Shown: positions 14,580 through 23,187 of the stretch, one piece after another
Layout: each line of letters opens with the position of its first letter
Numbering within the stretch: position 1 is the first letter of the stretch
NCBI GenBank assembly: GCA_050486105.1
Contig: JBJHCR010000028.1
Coordinates: 1-33,127 of the forward strand
Source of the DNA: JAEXNA01 sp050486105
GTDB taxonomy: Bacteria; Vulcanimicrobiota; Xenobia; Xenobiales; JADMJV01
Reading direction: 5' to 3'
DNA: 33,127 nucleotides
The notes under the pieces: model-generated
Seen by the model: the letters and a program-made list of their open reading frames with translations, nothing else
Told to the model about the DNA's origin: nothing
The model's database searches: none
Position numbers and translations under genes: made by a program

Positions 14580-16664
14580 TCAACCTATCCACCACAGTTC
14601 TGGTGCAGGCTCCCGCATGTTGTAATAGGAACTCATGACACGCCCATAGGCGCCGGTGTTTCCGATCAGCACTAGGTCACCGGGTCGACTCTCGGGCAAC
14701 CATCTTTGGGAGCCCAAAACATCCCCGCTTTCACAAATGGGCCCGACTACGTCGGCCAGGACGGTTCGAGGCTCTCGATAGCGCGAAAGATTCACCATAG
14801 GGTGATAGGCACCGTACAAGGCTGGTCTGATCAGGCTGTTCATGCCCGCGTCAACACCAACGAACTGATGGTCGCCTTTACGTTTGGTTTGGGTGACTCG
14901 AGTCAGCAGCACCCCAGCCTGGGCCACAATGAAGCGTCCCGGCTCCAGCCAGAACTCAAGCTTGGGATACTTTTCTCGCAAAGGTTTGAGACCCTCGGCC
15001 AATTCTCCGAGTTCCAAGGCCGACTCTCCCGGCCTTTCAGGGATGCCAAACCCCCCTCCAAGATCCAAGAAACGAACATCGGGAAAGTAGGGGAGTTGGT
15101 CGGCTAGGACTCGGGCGTTGCGCAGCCAGGGGGCCACCGAGCGGATACCGCTTCCGGCGTGGCAATGCAACCCGATCACTCGGCATTCGAGCTGAAGCAA
15201 GCGATCCCGAGTTTGGGGCAGAAGTTCCAAATCTATTCCAAATTTGGCGGCCCGCCCTGCGGTCTTCACGTGTTTATGGTGGCCCTCTCCCTTGCCTGGG
15301 TCGAGTCTAAGAACGAGAGATTTCCTGGAGAAGAGCTCGGGATAGTCCTCCAGAGGAGAGTGATTGTCCAGAGTCACATAGGTTCCCCGATCGAAGCCTC
15401 GTCTGAAGTCCTCAGGACCGGCGAAGTTCGGAGTGTAGAGGATCTCTTCTCCGGTCATGTCGGGAAAAAGTGCGAAAAGATGGTCGATCTCCCCAGGGGA
15501 GACGCATTCAAAACGCACTCCTCGGCTGCGTACAATCCTCAGCAAGTCCGGGTGATTGTTCGCTTTCACTGCAAATAGAAATCGATCGCATCCACTGGTG
15601 GTCTGCAGCAAGTCGAGTTGTCGTTCCACCGTGGGCTGATGAAGCAAGAAAAAAGGTGTTTTCTGGTGGCGACTCATCTTGAGCAAGGCCTCTCTCTTTT
15701 GAACCCACCATCGGTCTTGCTCTTCTTCGGGCACCGTTTCGGTAGGCTTGGGGATTTCAACCGGAGCAGGAAACATCAGGGCGTGAAGATCGCGAAGTAA
15801 ACGCTCGGATTTGGCTTGTTCTAGGACGAAAGTCAGGTTGTTGTCGCTCGCTGACTGAGAGATCAAGAACACCCGCTCTTCTTCAAAGCGCCCCAGCACT
15901 GGCGACAATTGAGTCAGGATCGAGCGGATTCTTTGTCCCACTAGGGTGACTGCGGCACAAGGCTCTTCGAGCAGCACCCGCCCCCACTCAGCGAGTCTTC
16001 GAGTCAATTCTTCCAAATTCTCGTTTTGGCTGGCCGATTCGCTGCTGTCTAGGGTGAGGGTGACTTCAGACTCGGAGGCGCTCACTTGATCCACCGAAAC
16101 CCCAAGATCGGCGCAGGCTCCAAAGACTTTGGCAAGATAACCCGGCTGGCGCCACATTAACGGAGAGGAGATAGACAGCAGCCGGATTCTGGTCTTGGCC
16201 ACGATGGAGCAGACCGCCGGAGTTTGACTTCCTTGGGCTGGTTCGATGCGAGTCTGGCCGTTGAAACCCATCAACCTAATTGGGATCTGACGCTGACCGA
16301 GGCTCTGAATGAAGCCCGGATCTAGGAAATTTGAGAAGAAGCCAATCAGTTCTTGGGCCACCTCATGGGGAACGGACTCCAAAGCTTGGGAACCTGGAAC
16401 CAAATGTCTGGGAGCGGTGAAGAATCGAGGGTCTCGGTCGAAGACCACCACCTCCTTGACGGGTTGCTCGGCCCATTCTTCAGGCTCGGGTGGCTCTCGG
16501 TACAGGCGAGTTTCCGCGGAGAACTGCTCTCGCTGACTTTCCAATTCGGAGGGAAGATAGATCAGAGTCTCGTGGTTGAGAGCGGCTGCTCTCAACAGTC
16601 TTTGGGCCTCTTCAAGCTCGGAGGGCTGAAGATCGGGGGCAAAAATGAGAACGCGGTCTGGCAT
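14580..16664 (-). CDS. Diaminopimelate decarboxylase with N-terminal ACT pair and aspartate-kinase remnant
   Basis: A 694-residue protein. Residues about 325-694 are a complete PLP fold-III diaminopimelate decarboxylase: K367 in FAVKANN (PLP lysine), LHCHAGSGI (499-507), LDLGGGFGIP (533-542), EPGR (574-577), CESGD (644-648) and GAYGRVMSSYYN. Residues about 155-300 look like two ACT domains, as in aspartate kinases. Residues about 70-150 resemble the tail of an aspartate-kinase catalytic domain (VVFDRDPR, then VPHEVAQELIGFF, then RQIPIRL). The first 70 residues show no KFGGTS motif or kinase active site, and only 158 bp separate the start from the divergent gene. It therefore looks like a bifunctional LysC-LysA that lost its kinase but kept the regulatory ACT domains. 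It makes lysine from meso-diaminopimelate; the ACT part may bind lysine or another amino acid. Confidence 0.9.
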   Translation of the reverse strand: MPDRVLIFAPDLQPSELEEAQRLLRAAALNHETLIYLPSELESQREQFSAETRLYREPPEPEEWAEQPVKEVVVFDRDPRFFTAPRHLVPGSQALESVPHEVAQELIGFFSNFLDPGFIQSLGQRQIPIRLMGFNGQTRIEPAQGSQTPAVCSIVAKTRIRLLSISSPLMWRQPGYLAKVFGACADLGVSVDQVSASESEVTLTLDSSESASQNENLEELTRRLAEWGRVLLEEPCAAVTLVGQRIRSILTQLSPVLGRFEEERVFLISQSASDNNLTFVLEQAKSERLLRDLHALMFPAPVEIPKPTETVPEEEQDRWWVQKREALLKMSRHQKTPFFLLHQPTVERQLDLLQTTSGCDRFLFAVKANNHPDLLRIVRSRGVRFECVSPGEIDHLFALFPDMTGEEILYTPNFAGPEDFRRGFDRGTYVTLDNHSPLEDYPELFSRKSLVLRLDPGKGEGHHKHVKTAGRAAKFGIDLELLPQTRDRLLQLECRVIGLHCHAGSGIRSVAPWLRNARVLADQLPYFPDVRFLDLGGGFGIPERPGESALELGELAEGLKPLREKYPKLEFWLEPGRFIVAQAGVLLTRVTQTKRKGDHQFVGVDAGMNSLIRPALYGAYHPMVNLSRYREPRTVLADVVGPICESGDVLGSQRWLPESRPGDLVLIGNTGAYGRVMSSYYNMREPAPELWWIG

Positions 16665-16822
16665 GCAGGCCTGTTTGAGCCGTCGGGAGTTGATCCTCCC
16701 CGGGTGCTCCCTACGCTCCCCCGAGTTGTCCGAGTCAGAGGTTGAACCCAGGGGGGTTTTTGTTGCTTATATCAAACTTGTCGTCTGTTGGATTTGATTT
16801 TATAGGCTAAGGACGATCGCTC

Positions 16823-18055
16823 ATGCTGGATTGGCTCAAAAAACTTCTCCCGTCACCGCGACCCAAGCTCCCTAACGATTGGTACTGGGCCGATTTTGTG
16901 CTGGGACCGGAACCTCCCCGATTGCCGTCTTCTCGGATCAATGGGCTGGTCAATGGTGGAGTTGCAGCCTCGGAGTTGCCGCCGGACCTGCTTCCAGGGT
17001 TCAGTGCCGTAGGACGATTTGACCCGGGATATCCGTGGCAAACTGGGTTCGAAAAGGGAAAGGCAACCCTGGTGAATGGAGATTCGAGCGAATCGCGACC
17101 CCTCCCGGAGTTTCCTGGCTTCGAGGTGTTGTGCTATCCTTCGACGGCAGCGGAGGAGCCACCAGATGAGCTGTGGGGACTGATTCGCGAGCGACTTCCC
17201 TTTTTACACAGCGAAGCTCTCTTTGCACGACTTTCTGAACCCACGGGCTCCGACTGCGCCTGCTTCGCTGCCGTGGGGCATATGTTTTGGCTGAAGGGAC
17301 AGCCCCAAAGAGACAAGGCTCAGCAAGCCATGCTCGATTTTCTGGAGTCGGCCCCGATCTTTATGCCCTTGGGCCAACCCGTCGAGGGCCCAAAACGCTG
17401 GACTGTAGCTGAGTTGTTGGCCGCAAAAGCCGTGTTTCCGGTGCCTGAGGCGAAGGCTTCTCAGATTGATGGCCGAGAGCGTTTGCCGCACCTGGCTCCC
17501 TTTCAAGAAGGGAACGTTTACTCGGCGCTCTCGGAATTCTATTCCCTGCCTCGAAATTTCGAGGCTGAACAGAAAGCCCTTCAAGCATTGACCACAGATT
17601 TGACCAGCTCCTATGAACAGGATCGAGCTTTAGACGCGAGTTTTGGACAGATTTCCCGAACCTCCTACGGATGGAAAGTCCCACTTTATGGACACCCGGA
17701 TCTGGAGTTAGACATGAAGGCCCGGGTGGTCCGAGGTCCCGTAGAAGGAACCCAGGGCCCAGTGGAGATCTCCTTGGACCAACTCAAAAGGGTCGACCTA
17801 GATCGCAGGGAGGTTCAAGGAGACACCAAGACCCACGAGTACTTTTATCTTTTGATTTCGGACGGCCGAAAAACCCTAATCTATTATGAACGCTACAAGG
17901 ATTACTACGAGGGGGGCTCGGTGCAAGCCGACCTCGATCGGTATCAGTTCAAAGCCAAGGCCTGCCTACACGCTTTTGCCGATGCCCTGGGTTGCCCGAA
18001 TCGTCGGTTTGCCTGCGGAGATCTGTTAACGAAAAACCTGGAACAACTGTTGTAG
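16823..18055 (+). CDS. Protein of unknown function (410 residues)
   Basis: No domain is recognised. The protein lacks a signal peptide and membrane segments, so it is probably cytosolic. It starts MLDWLKKLLPSPRPKLP. A Cys-containing block (SDCACFAAVGHMFWLKG) is near residue 145. The C-terminal third (about 280-360) is beta-strand-rich (YGWKVPLYGHPDLELDMKARV, then EYFYLLISDGRKTLIYYERYKDYY), perhaps a PH-like fold. ATG at 16823 has AAGGA 9 bases upstream. The divergent gap to the lysA-like gene (16665-16822) holds no riboswitch-like structure that I can support; TTGTCG (16778) with TATAGG (16801) at 17 bp is a possible promoter, but it would sit very close to the start codon. Confidence 0.75.
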   Translation: MLDWLKKLLPSPRPKLPNDWYWADFVLGPEPPRLPSSRINGLVNGGVAASELPPDLLPGFSAVGRFDPGYPWQTGFEKGKATLVNGDSSESRPLPEFPGFEVLCYPSTAAEEPPDELWGLIRERLPFLHSEALFARLSEPTGSDCACFAAVGHMFWLKGQPQRDKAQQAMLDFLESAPIFMPLGQPVEGPKRWTVAELLAAKAVFPVPEAKASQIDGRERLPHLAPFQEGNVYSALSEFYSLPRNFEAEQKALQALTTDLTSSYEQDRALDASFGQISRTSYGWKVPLYGHPDLELDMKARVVRGPVEGTQGPVEISLDQLKRVDLDRREVQGDTKTHEYFYLLISDGRKTLIYYERYKDYYEGGSVQADLDRYQFKAKACLHAFADALGCPNRRFACGDLLTKNLEQLL

Positions 18056-18081
18056 TTCGTTTTCGGTGGGCTTGACTAGGC

Positions 18082-18095
18082 GTTCCTACCGGAAC
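18082..18095. repeat. Second copy of the GTTCCTACCGGAAC hairpin
   Basis: The 14-base sequence is identical to the core of the hairpin at 5450-5463 and lies 26 bases after the preceding gene. Here the stem is only 5 bp before mismatches. It may be a weak terminator or a small dispersed repeat. Confidence 0.4.
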
Positions 18096-18173
18096 CGCTG
18101 GATGGCGCAAAGTGGAACTTTCCGGTTACTTTGCCCTGCCCCAGGGAACAAGTGGTCTTGGAGGCGAGAACAG

Positions 18174-20054
18174 ATGGCTTATCGATCCTTGCGAGAATGT
18201 GTCGAAGATCTGCAGAGATTGGGGGATTTGCGGGTTGTCGATTTGCCCATCGACCCGAACCTCGAGCTCGGCATGATCCAACGCCGAGCCTTTCGAGCTG
18301 AAGCTCCAGCCTTGCTTTTCACCAATCTGCTGGGTTGCCGTTTTCCGGCCCTGGCCAACCTGTACGGCACCGAAAAACGAGCCCGCTACGTTCTGAGACA
18401 CGGATTTCGGGCGGTGGAAGCCCTGATCGGCATGAAGGCCGACCCCGAGGCCCTGTTGCGCAACCTTCCTCGGCTGCCGGGCAACCTCTGGAATTTGGCC
18501 AAAGGGGGGCTGCACGCCTTCCCTTGTCCCACCTCCTCGAGGCAGGCTCCGATATTAGCTCAGCAGATCTCCAAGGAGGAATTGCCCAGGGTGGTTTGCT
18601 GGCCCAAGGACGGGGGGGCATTCGTGACTCTGCCGGCGGTCTACTCTCAAGAGGTGGGCAAGGGTGGCCCTCTGGCTTGGCTGCGCTCGAATCTCGGCAT
18701 GTATCGAGTCCAACTCGACGGCAACGACTATCGAGAGCACGAAGTGGGCTTGCATTATCAGATCCATAGAGGTCTGGGAGTCCACCACCAAGGCGCTCTG
18801 GAAGCCGGTCAACCTCTGCCGGTGAACGTGGTCATCGGAGGGCCGCCGGCCATGGCTTTGTCGGCGGTCATGCCCTTACCCGAGGGTTTGCCTGAAATCG
18901 CTTTTGCCGGAGTTTTGGCCGGTCGGGGGGTGCGCCTGGTGAAGCCTGAAGGCTCTGACTTACCGCTTTTCGCCGAGGCCGATTTCCTCATCGAAGGAGA
19001 ACTGAGGGGTCGGGATACCAAGCCAGAAGGCCCGTTTGGAGACCATCTTGGCTACTACTCCCTGGTGCACGAGTTTCCGGTGCTCTCGGTCAAGCGCATT
19101 TGGGCTCGCAAGGACGCCATTTGGCCCTTCACCACGGTGGGTCGACCACCACAAGAAGACTCGGTGCTCGGGCATATGATCCACAAGATGACGGGACCGG
19201 CCCTGCCCACGGTCTTACCGGGAGTGAAGGCGGTGAACGCGGTGGACGAGGCCGGGGTCCATCCCTTGCTGTTGGCGGTGGCCAGCGAAAGGTACGAACC
19301 CTATCGCCGCAGGCGTCGACCCCAGGAGATCTTGACTGCGGCCAACGCCATCCTGGGCCAAGGCCAACTCTCACTGGCTAAATATCTGCTCATCGTGGCC
19401 GGAGAAGACGATCCCGGTCTGCACCCTAAGGACTCTCGGAGCCTTTTTCACCATCTCCTGGAGCGCCTCGATCTCACCCGGGATTTGCACTTTCAGACCT
19501 GCACCTCCATCGACACCCTGGACTACTCGGGCACCGGATTTCAAGAAGGAAGCAAGGTGGTCATGGCCGCCGCCGGAGATCCTATCCGCAAACTTTATGG
19601 AGCAAACTGGTGGCAAGAAGAGGGCTGTCAGGAGCTCGGACCCTTCTCCAAGATTGAAGTGGTGGCTCCGGGAATCCTGGCTCTGTCTGGCTTGTCTTAC
19701 GATGAGAGGGCACCCAGAGGATCCGATCCGGTCTTGGGCAAGTTAGAAGAGTTTTTGCCCCAGGACCACCCCGCCCGGGCCTTTCCTCTATGGGTGGTGA
19801 CCGAAAGGGCCGAAGAGTTGGCTGGGGGTTGGGAGAATTTTCTTTGGATGACCTTCACCCGCAGCGACCCGGCTACCGATATTTATGGGGTAGAGAGCTT
19901 TACTCATTGTAAACACTGGGGCTGCCGTGGTCCTCTGGTGATCGACGCCCGCCTCAAGCCCCATCACGCCCCGGTTCTCGAAGAAGACCTCGACTTGGTC
20001 AAGCGCGTGGAAGCCTACGCCGCCCGAGGGGGGCCTCTGGAGGGGCTGTATTAG
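18174..20054 (+). CDS. UbiD-family (de)carboxylase
   Basis: ATG at 18174 with GGAGG 9 bases upstream gives 626 residues; the frame is open to 18066, but that part spans a hairpin and is probably untranslated. It starts with the family-typical MAYRSLRECVEDLQRLGDL. UbiD active-site blocks are present: NLGMYR (173-178, prFMN-contacting Arg), HRG (198-200) and EGPFGDHLGYY (285-295, catalytic Glu and Asp). UbiD enzymes use prenylated FMN, made by UbiX, to decarboxylate aromatic or unsaturated acids, often in ubiquinone or menaquinone synthesis. It is longer than E. coli UbiD (about 500 residues). No quinone genes are adjacent, so the substrate is not known. Confidence 0.92.
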   Translation: MAYRSLRECVEDLQRLGDLRVVDLPIDPNLELGMIQRRAFRAEAPALLFTNLLGCRFPALANLYGTEKRARYVLRHGFRAVEALIGMKADPEALLRNLPRLPGNLWNLAKGGLHAFPCPTSSRQAPILAQQISKEELPRVVCWPKDGGAFVTLPAVYSQEVGKGGPLAWLRSNLGMYRVQLDGNDYREHEVGLHYQIHRGLGVHHQGALEAGQPLPVNVVIGGPPAMALSAVMPLPEGLPEIAFAGVLAGRGVRLVKPEGSDLPLFAEADFLIEGELRGRDTKPEGPFGDHLGYYSLVHEFPVLSVKRIWARKDAIWPFTTVGRPPQEDSVLGHMIHKMTGPALPTVLPGVKAVNAVDEAGVHPLLLAVASERYEPYRRRRRPQEILTAANAILGQGQLSLAKYLLIVAGEDDPGLHPKDSRSLFHHLLERLDLTRDLHFQTCTSIDTLDYSGTGFQEGSKVVMAAAGDPIRKLYGANWWQEEGCQELGPFSKIEVVAPGILALSGLSYDERAPRGSDPVLGKLEEFLPQDHPARAFPLWVVTERAEELAGGWENFLWMTFTRSDPATDIYGVESFTHCKHWGCRGPLVIDARLKPHHAPVLEEDLDLVKRVEAYAARGGPLEGLY

Positions 20055-20129
20055 GAGTCCGGTTGGGAGCTCCAGCCAGAGCGTGTCGGTGCATGTCAAC
20101 CGGCAGCAGGGCAAGACTCTTCGGCAGAT

Positions 20130-20345
20130 GTTGTCGCAACCGGCGGTACTGGTCATCGACGATACAGTTGGCGCGAGCTTCTCGGCAGGTTCGACAAGCT
20201 GGACCCCTTGGAATGTCCAAGGTGCGGACACCTGTTGACACGCCGAAAAACTATGAGGGGAGATGAGCTTCAAGAGTTTCTGATGGCCATAATCCAACTC
20301 CGCTATCCACCGCGCCCTCCCCCCGTGTCACTTCCTCGCCATGCT
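20130..20345 (+). pseudogene. IS91-like transposase C-terminal remnant
   Basis: Translating from 20130 with no start codon gives RYSWRELLGRFDKLDPLECP, then RCGHLLTRRKTMRGDELQEF, then LMAIIQLRYPPRPPPVSLP. This resembles the C-terminal end of IS91-type transposases, where an SWxxLLxRxFxxD block is followed by a CPxCGG knuckle, a short helix and a Pro-rich tail. The N-terminal transposase domains (zinc finger, HUH/Y2) are absent. The frame is in register with the upstream UbiD gene but separated by its stop, probably by chance. No element ends were found. Confidence 0.55.
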
Positions 20346-20421
20346 CGGTCCAACTATTCCGAAAGGCTCATCTTTCAGTTTTTTTCATTGGGGCCCATTG
20401 CCAACTGCTGAGCAGGTCTCT

Positions 20422-20697
20422 CGCTATCTGGCCAGTCGATTTAGCCACAATGTCTCGGTGTTTGCCATCAACCCTGGCACTGGGTCTGTTACCGCCGTAG
20501 GAGAACCCGCCCCGGCAGGAGCCAGTCCCACCTCGATCACTGTGGACTCCAGCGATCGCTTCGCTTACGTCGCCGAAGGAGGAGTGAGTACGAATGTGAG
20601 GATGTATCCCATAAACTCCAGCACCGGAGAGCTTACCGCCGCCGGGGAACCGGTCGCGACTGGAGCCTTAAACGACATTATCGTGACCACGCCATAG
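20422..20697 (+). pseudogene. Lactonase-type beta-propeller fragment
   Basis: The translation carries two successive blade motifs: NVSVFAINPGTGSVTAVGEP, then ASPTSITVDSSDRFAYVAEG, and a second NVRMYPINSSTGELTAAGEP. This is typical of the seven-bladed lactonase (6-phosphogluconolactonase-like) or YVTN family. A full protein has about seven blades and a signal peptide; only the last two are present. The upstream part of the frame (from 20341) has no homology and no good start. It is therefore a decayed or truncated gene next to the transposase remnant. Confidence 0.65.
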
Positions 20698-20838
20698 GTC
20701 CGGGTGGTTGACTCCCCGGATCTTGATGGCCCAGGGCAAGGGCGGGGTAAATATTTTTTTCCCGACCGGGAATATAAGACGAATGTTCTGCGTCTATACC
20801 TCCATCAAGTTCAATACGACTCCCAGGAGGTAGTTCCC

Positions 20839-22098
20839 ATGAAGAAAACGTTAGCAGGCCTGATGGCCGTCACTATACTGGCCGGGGCCGCGATTTGGAG
20901 CGAGAGTTCCCACGCGGTTCCCGTCACCCCTCCGGAAATCGTGGTTCAGCAAACTCATACTCAAGTCCAGACTCAACAAGTAGTGGCCCAACAGCAAGGC
21001 TGGAGCATGCCGGACCAGGACGACCGAAAACCCAGTTCTGTGGATCCGGTGGCGGGTGACGATGGGGAGCCGGTGATCCAGGTGGCTCTCTTGCTCGACA
21101 CCTCGGGAAGCATGGACCCGCTCATAGACCAGGCTAAGACTGAGCTCTGGTCGGTGGTCAATCAGTTGGGGGAGGCGAGATACAAAGGCAAGATACCCAA
21201 GGTGGAGGTGGCTCTGTACGAGTACGGCAAGAGCACCATCCCCGCCGATGAAGGCTACCTCAGGCAGCTGGCCCCGTTCACTAACGATCTCGATGCGGTC
21301 TCCGAGATTCTTTTCGGATTGACCACCAATGGGGGAGAAGAGTACTGCGCCTGGGTCATGCAGTCAGCCCTGAATTCCTTGAAGTGGAAGCAGCGTCCCG
21401 GCAGTTTAAGACTGATCTTCATCGCCGGCAATGAGCCCTTCACCCAAGGGCCGGTACAGGTGGCACCGGTGATCTCCAAAGCCAACGAGATGGGGGTCAT
21501 GATTCATCCCATCTACTGCGATGCCGGCTACTCCAACGACCAGCACAGCTGGCAACAGGCGGCCGTTCTGGCCAAGACCGACCTCAAGGTGATCGACCAC
21601 ACCAGAATGGTCCAGGTCCCCAAGACTCCTTATGATGACAAGCTTCTGGTGCTGGGAGATAAGCTCAATAAGACCTACGTGGGTTACGGTCAAGGGGGAA
21701 GCGCCAAGATTGCCAGACAAGCGGCTCAGGACAGCAATGTCGGTGCGGTTAGCCCTGGCGCCGCGGCAGAGCGGGCCGTCACCAAGGCTTCGCCCAGTTA
21801 CAACAACTCCAGTTGGGACTTGGTGGATGCATCGAGAGAAGAAGGTGGCCTGGATCGCATCGATGAGGCCGACCTGCCCGTTGAACTCCAAGGAAAAGAT
21901 CGGGCTGAGCGACAGGCTTTCGTTAAAGCCAAAGCCGATGAACGAGCAAAGATTCAAGATGAAATCCAAGAACTCAATCGCAAACGTCAGGAGTTCATCA
22001 GCAAGGAACAGGCTTCCAACGAGCAGGAGGCTTCCCTGGGCAAAGCGATGGTCAAATCAGTGAAGGAAAAAGCCGAGGAGCAAGGCTTCAAGCTCTAG
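20839..22098 (+). CDS. Secreted von Willebrand factor type A domain protein
   Basis: ATG at 20839 has a perfect AGGAGG (20825-20830) and begins a Sec signal peptide (MKKTLAGLMAVTILAGAAIW, with cleavage near residue 26). The frame is open to 20704, but the extension lacks a start site of this quality. The 419-residue product has a Gln/Thr-rich linker (35-55), then a VWA domain (about 80-290) with the MIDAS motif DTSGSM (87-92) and the further conserved GGEEYC block. A charged helical coiled-coil tail (about 355-419) follows. VWA domains bind partners through a divalent metal. The partner here is unknown. A strong terminator follows, and the gene appears to stand alone. Confidence 0.88.
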   Translation: MKKTLAGLMAVTILAGAAIWSESSHAVPVTPPEIVVQQTHTQVQTQQVVAQQQGWSMPDQDDRKPSSVDPVAGDDGEPVIQVALLLDTSGSMDPLIDQAKTELWSVVNQLGEARYKGKIPKVEVALYEYGKSTIPADEGYLRQLAPFTNDLDAVSEILFGLTTNGGEEYCAWVMQSALNSLKWKQRPGSLRLIFIAGNEPFTQGPVQVAPVISKANEMGVMIHPIYCDAGYSNDQHSWQQAAVLAKTDLKVIDHTRMVQVPKTPYDDKLLVLGDKLNKTYVGYGQGGSAKIARQAAQDSNVGAVSPGAAAERAVTKASPSYNNSSWDLVDASREEGGLDRIDEADLPVELQGKDRAERQAFVKAKADERAKIQDEIQELNRKRQEFISKEQASNEQEASLGKAMVKSVKEKAEEQGFKL

Positions 22099-22118
22099 TC
22101 GCCAAATGTTCCATCTCT

Positions 22119-22161
22119 AGAGAGAACTCCGGGCGTGGGCGGCCGGAGTTCTCTCTTTTTT
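22119..22161 (+). terminator. Strong intrinsic terminator after the VWA gene
   Basis: A 14-bp perfect stem (AGAGAGAACTCCGG and its complement, 22119-22132 and 22143-22156) with a 10-base loop is followed by a run of six T (22156-22161). It ends the VWA transcript and lies 4 bases from the minus-strand gene end at 22166, so it may also act on that strand. Confidence 0.92.
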
Positions 22162-22165
22162 CGAC

Positions 22166-22507
22166 TTACTTCACTTTTTGCTTCATGGGCTCGGTATCGA
22201 TCAGACCAGACTCCCGATGGATCCTCAGAATGGTGGAGCGGTGAAGGAGCGACTCGAGTTGAGCCTCCATGATGGCCACTGCGGTGTGGAGGAACATCTC
22301 ATCAGTGAAGTTGGCCTTGGTGGCAATGAAGGGGTCGGAGAATTCCACTAGATAGATAAAGGGATCCTTGCCGACTTCAGTGATCTCAGCTTGAACGGCG
22401 AGGCGTGAGCCATCCTCGGCTTTGTCGGCGACTCGGGCGTCGATGGTGAAGGTGCGGTCCTGATGATTCCTCAGGGGGTAGCTTTTCTTAAAGGTGATCT
22501 CCGGCAT
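22166..22507 (-). CDS. Small protein of unknown function
   Basis: A 113-residue protein with no signal peptide, Cys or membrane segment. It is predicted to be beta-rich in the first half and helical in the middle (DEMFLHTAVAIMEAQLESLL). No family is recognised. The start at 22507 lies 15 bases after the stop codon in a copied gene end (22523-22548). That spacing suggests this gene once followed directly after the 591-residue secreted-protein gene, now 1.2 kb away, as the last gene of the kinase/transporter operon. Confidence 0.7.
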   Translation of the reverse strand: MPEITFKKSYPLRNHQDRTFTIDARVADKAEDGSRLAVQAEITEVGKDPFIYLVEFSDPFIATKANFTDEMFLHTAVAIMEAQLESLLHRSTILRIHRESGLIDTEPMKQKVK

Positions 22508-22522
22508 AGGAGTGCTTTTGCC

Positions 22523-22548
22523 CTAGCGCACCAAACGCCCTTCCATCA
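22523..22548. repeat. 26-bp direct repeat, copy 1
   Basis: 25 of 26 bases are identical to 23716-23741, in the same orientation. On the minus strand it reads as the last codons MEGRLVR and the TAG stop of the secreted-protein gene, but no matching gene body precedes it. Confidence 0.85.
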
Positions 22549-22743
22549 CGGACTGTCTTCGCACCCTCCCGGGTAAGGATATGTGCCTGCCACTGAGCCC
22601 AGGCTGATGACGTGGCCTCTAGAAATCACCCGTGTCCGACTCAGTCTTCTGGTCTCTGAATCTGCTCTATCGCATGACGACAAATCCGGTTCACGACCGC
22701 GCCTGCTGCACCGCCGGCTCGTTCATCTCGTACCGTGGAGCCT

Positions 22744-23187
22744 TCACCCTTCGAGCGCGTCAACATCAGCCAGATCTTGGGGTCGACCGACGGCCTGCTT
22801 GTTCTTGATGAGTTGCGGTAAACCGAGGACACGAATCGTGAGGTGCTCTACCTCTACTAAACACTGATTCTCCCAGGCCGTGGCGAAATCGATTCCTGCT
22901 GCGGAGGTCAAGAGATCGATGCGCTGAGGCTCGTAGCCAAGTTGAATGATGGTATCAGGCTCTAAAAAATCTTCGGCCCTCAGTCCCAGAGTTGCGAAGC
23001 CGAATTTCTCAAGCGCTTTGATAATCCGAGTGCTGTTTTCGGGAGACATCTCAAGCCATACATCAAGATCCTTGGTATACCTGGGGTGACCATGATGGGC
23101 GACGGCATATCCTCCTATGACCAGATATCGAACATTACTTTCGTTTAAGCACTCGATAAACTCGCTGAAATCGCGGCTCAGTTTCAT
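22744..23187 (-). CDS. Nucleotidyltransferase (MNT/AbiEii-like), possible toxin
   Basis: ATG at 23187 (or 23199) gives about 147 residues starting MKLSRDFSEFIECLNESNVR; the open frame to 23523 is an untranslated extension. The core is YLVIGGYAVAHHGHPRYTKD (21-40) with the metal-binding DLD at 40-42. It matches the small nucleotidyltransferase fold used by AbiEii/MNT-type toxins and related proteins that modify RNA or protein by transferring NMP. The third acidic residue is probably in QRIDLL. Its start overlaps the 3' end of the small upstream gene by 53 bases, so the two are tightly coupled. A housekeeping role is not excluded. Confidence 0.8.
   Translation of the reverse strand: MKLSRDFSEFIECLNESNVRYLVIGGYAVAHHGHPRYTKDLDVWLEMSPENSTRIIKALEKFGFATLGLRAEDFLEPDTIIQLGYEPQRIDLLTSAAGIDFATAWENQCLVEVEHLTIRVLGLPQLIKNKQAVGRPQDLADVDALEG

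Noticed and set aside
16665..16822. Lysine riboswitch or leader upstream of the lysA-like gene
   Set aside because: The gap is only 158 bp, shared by two divergent genes, and none of the conserved L-box helices could be recognised.
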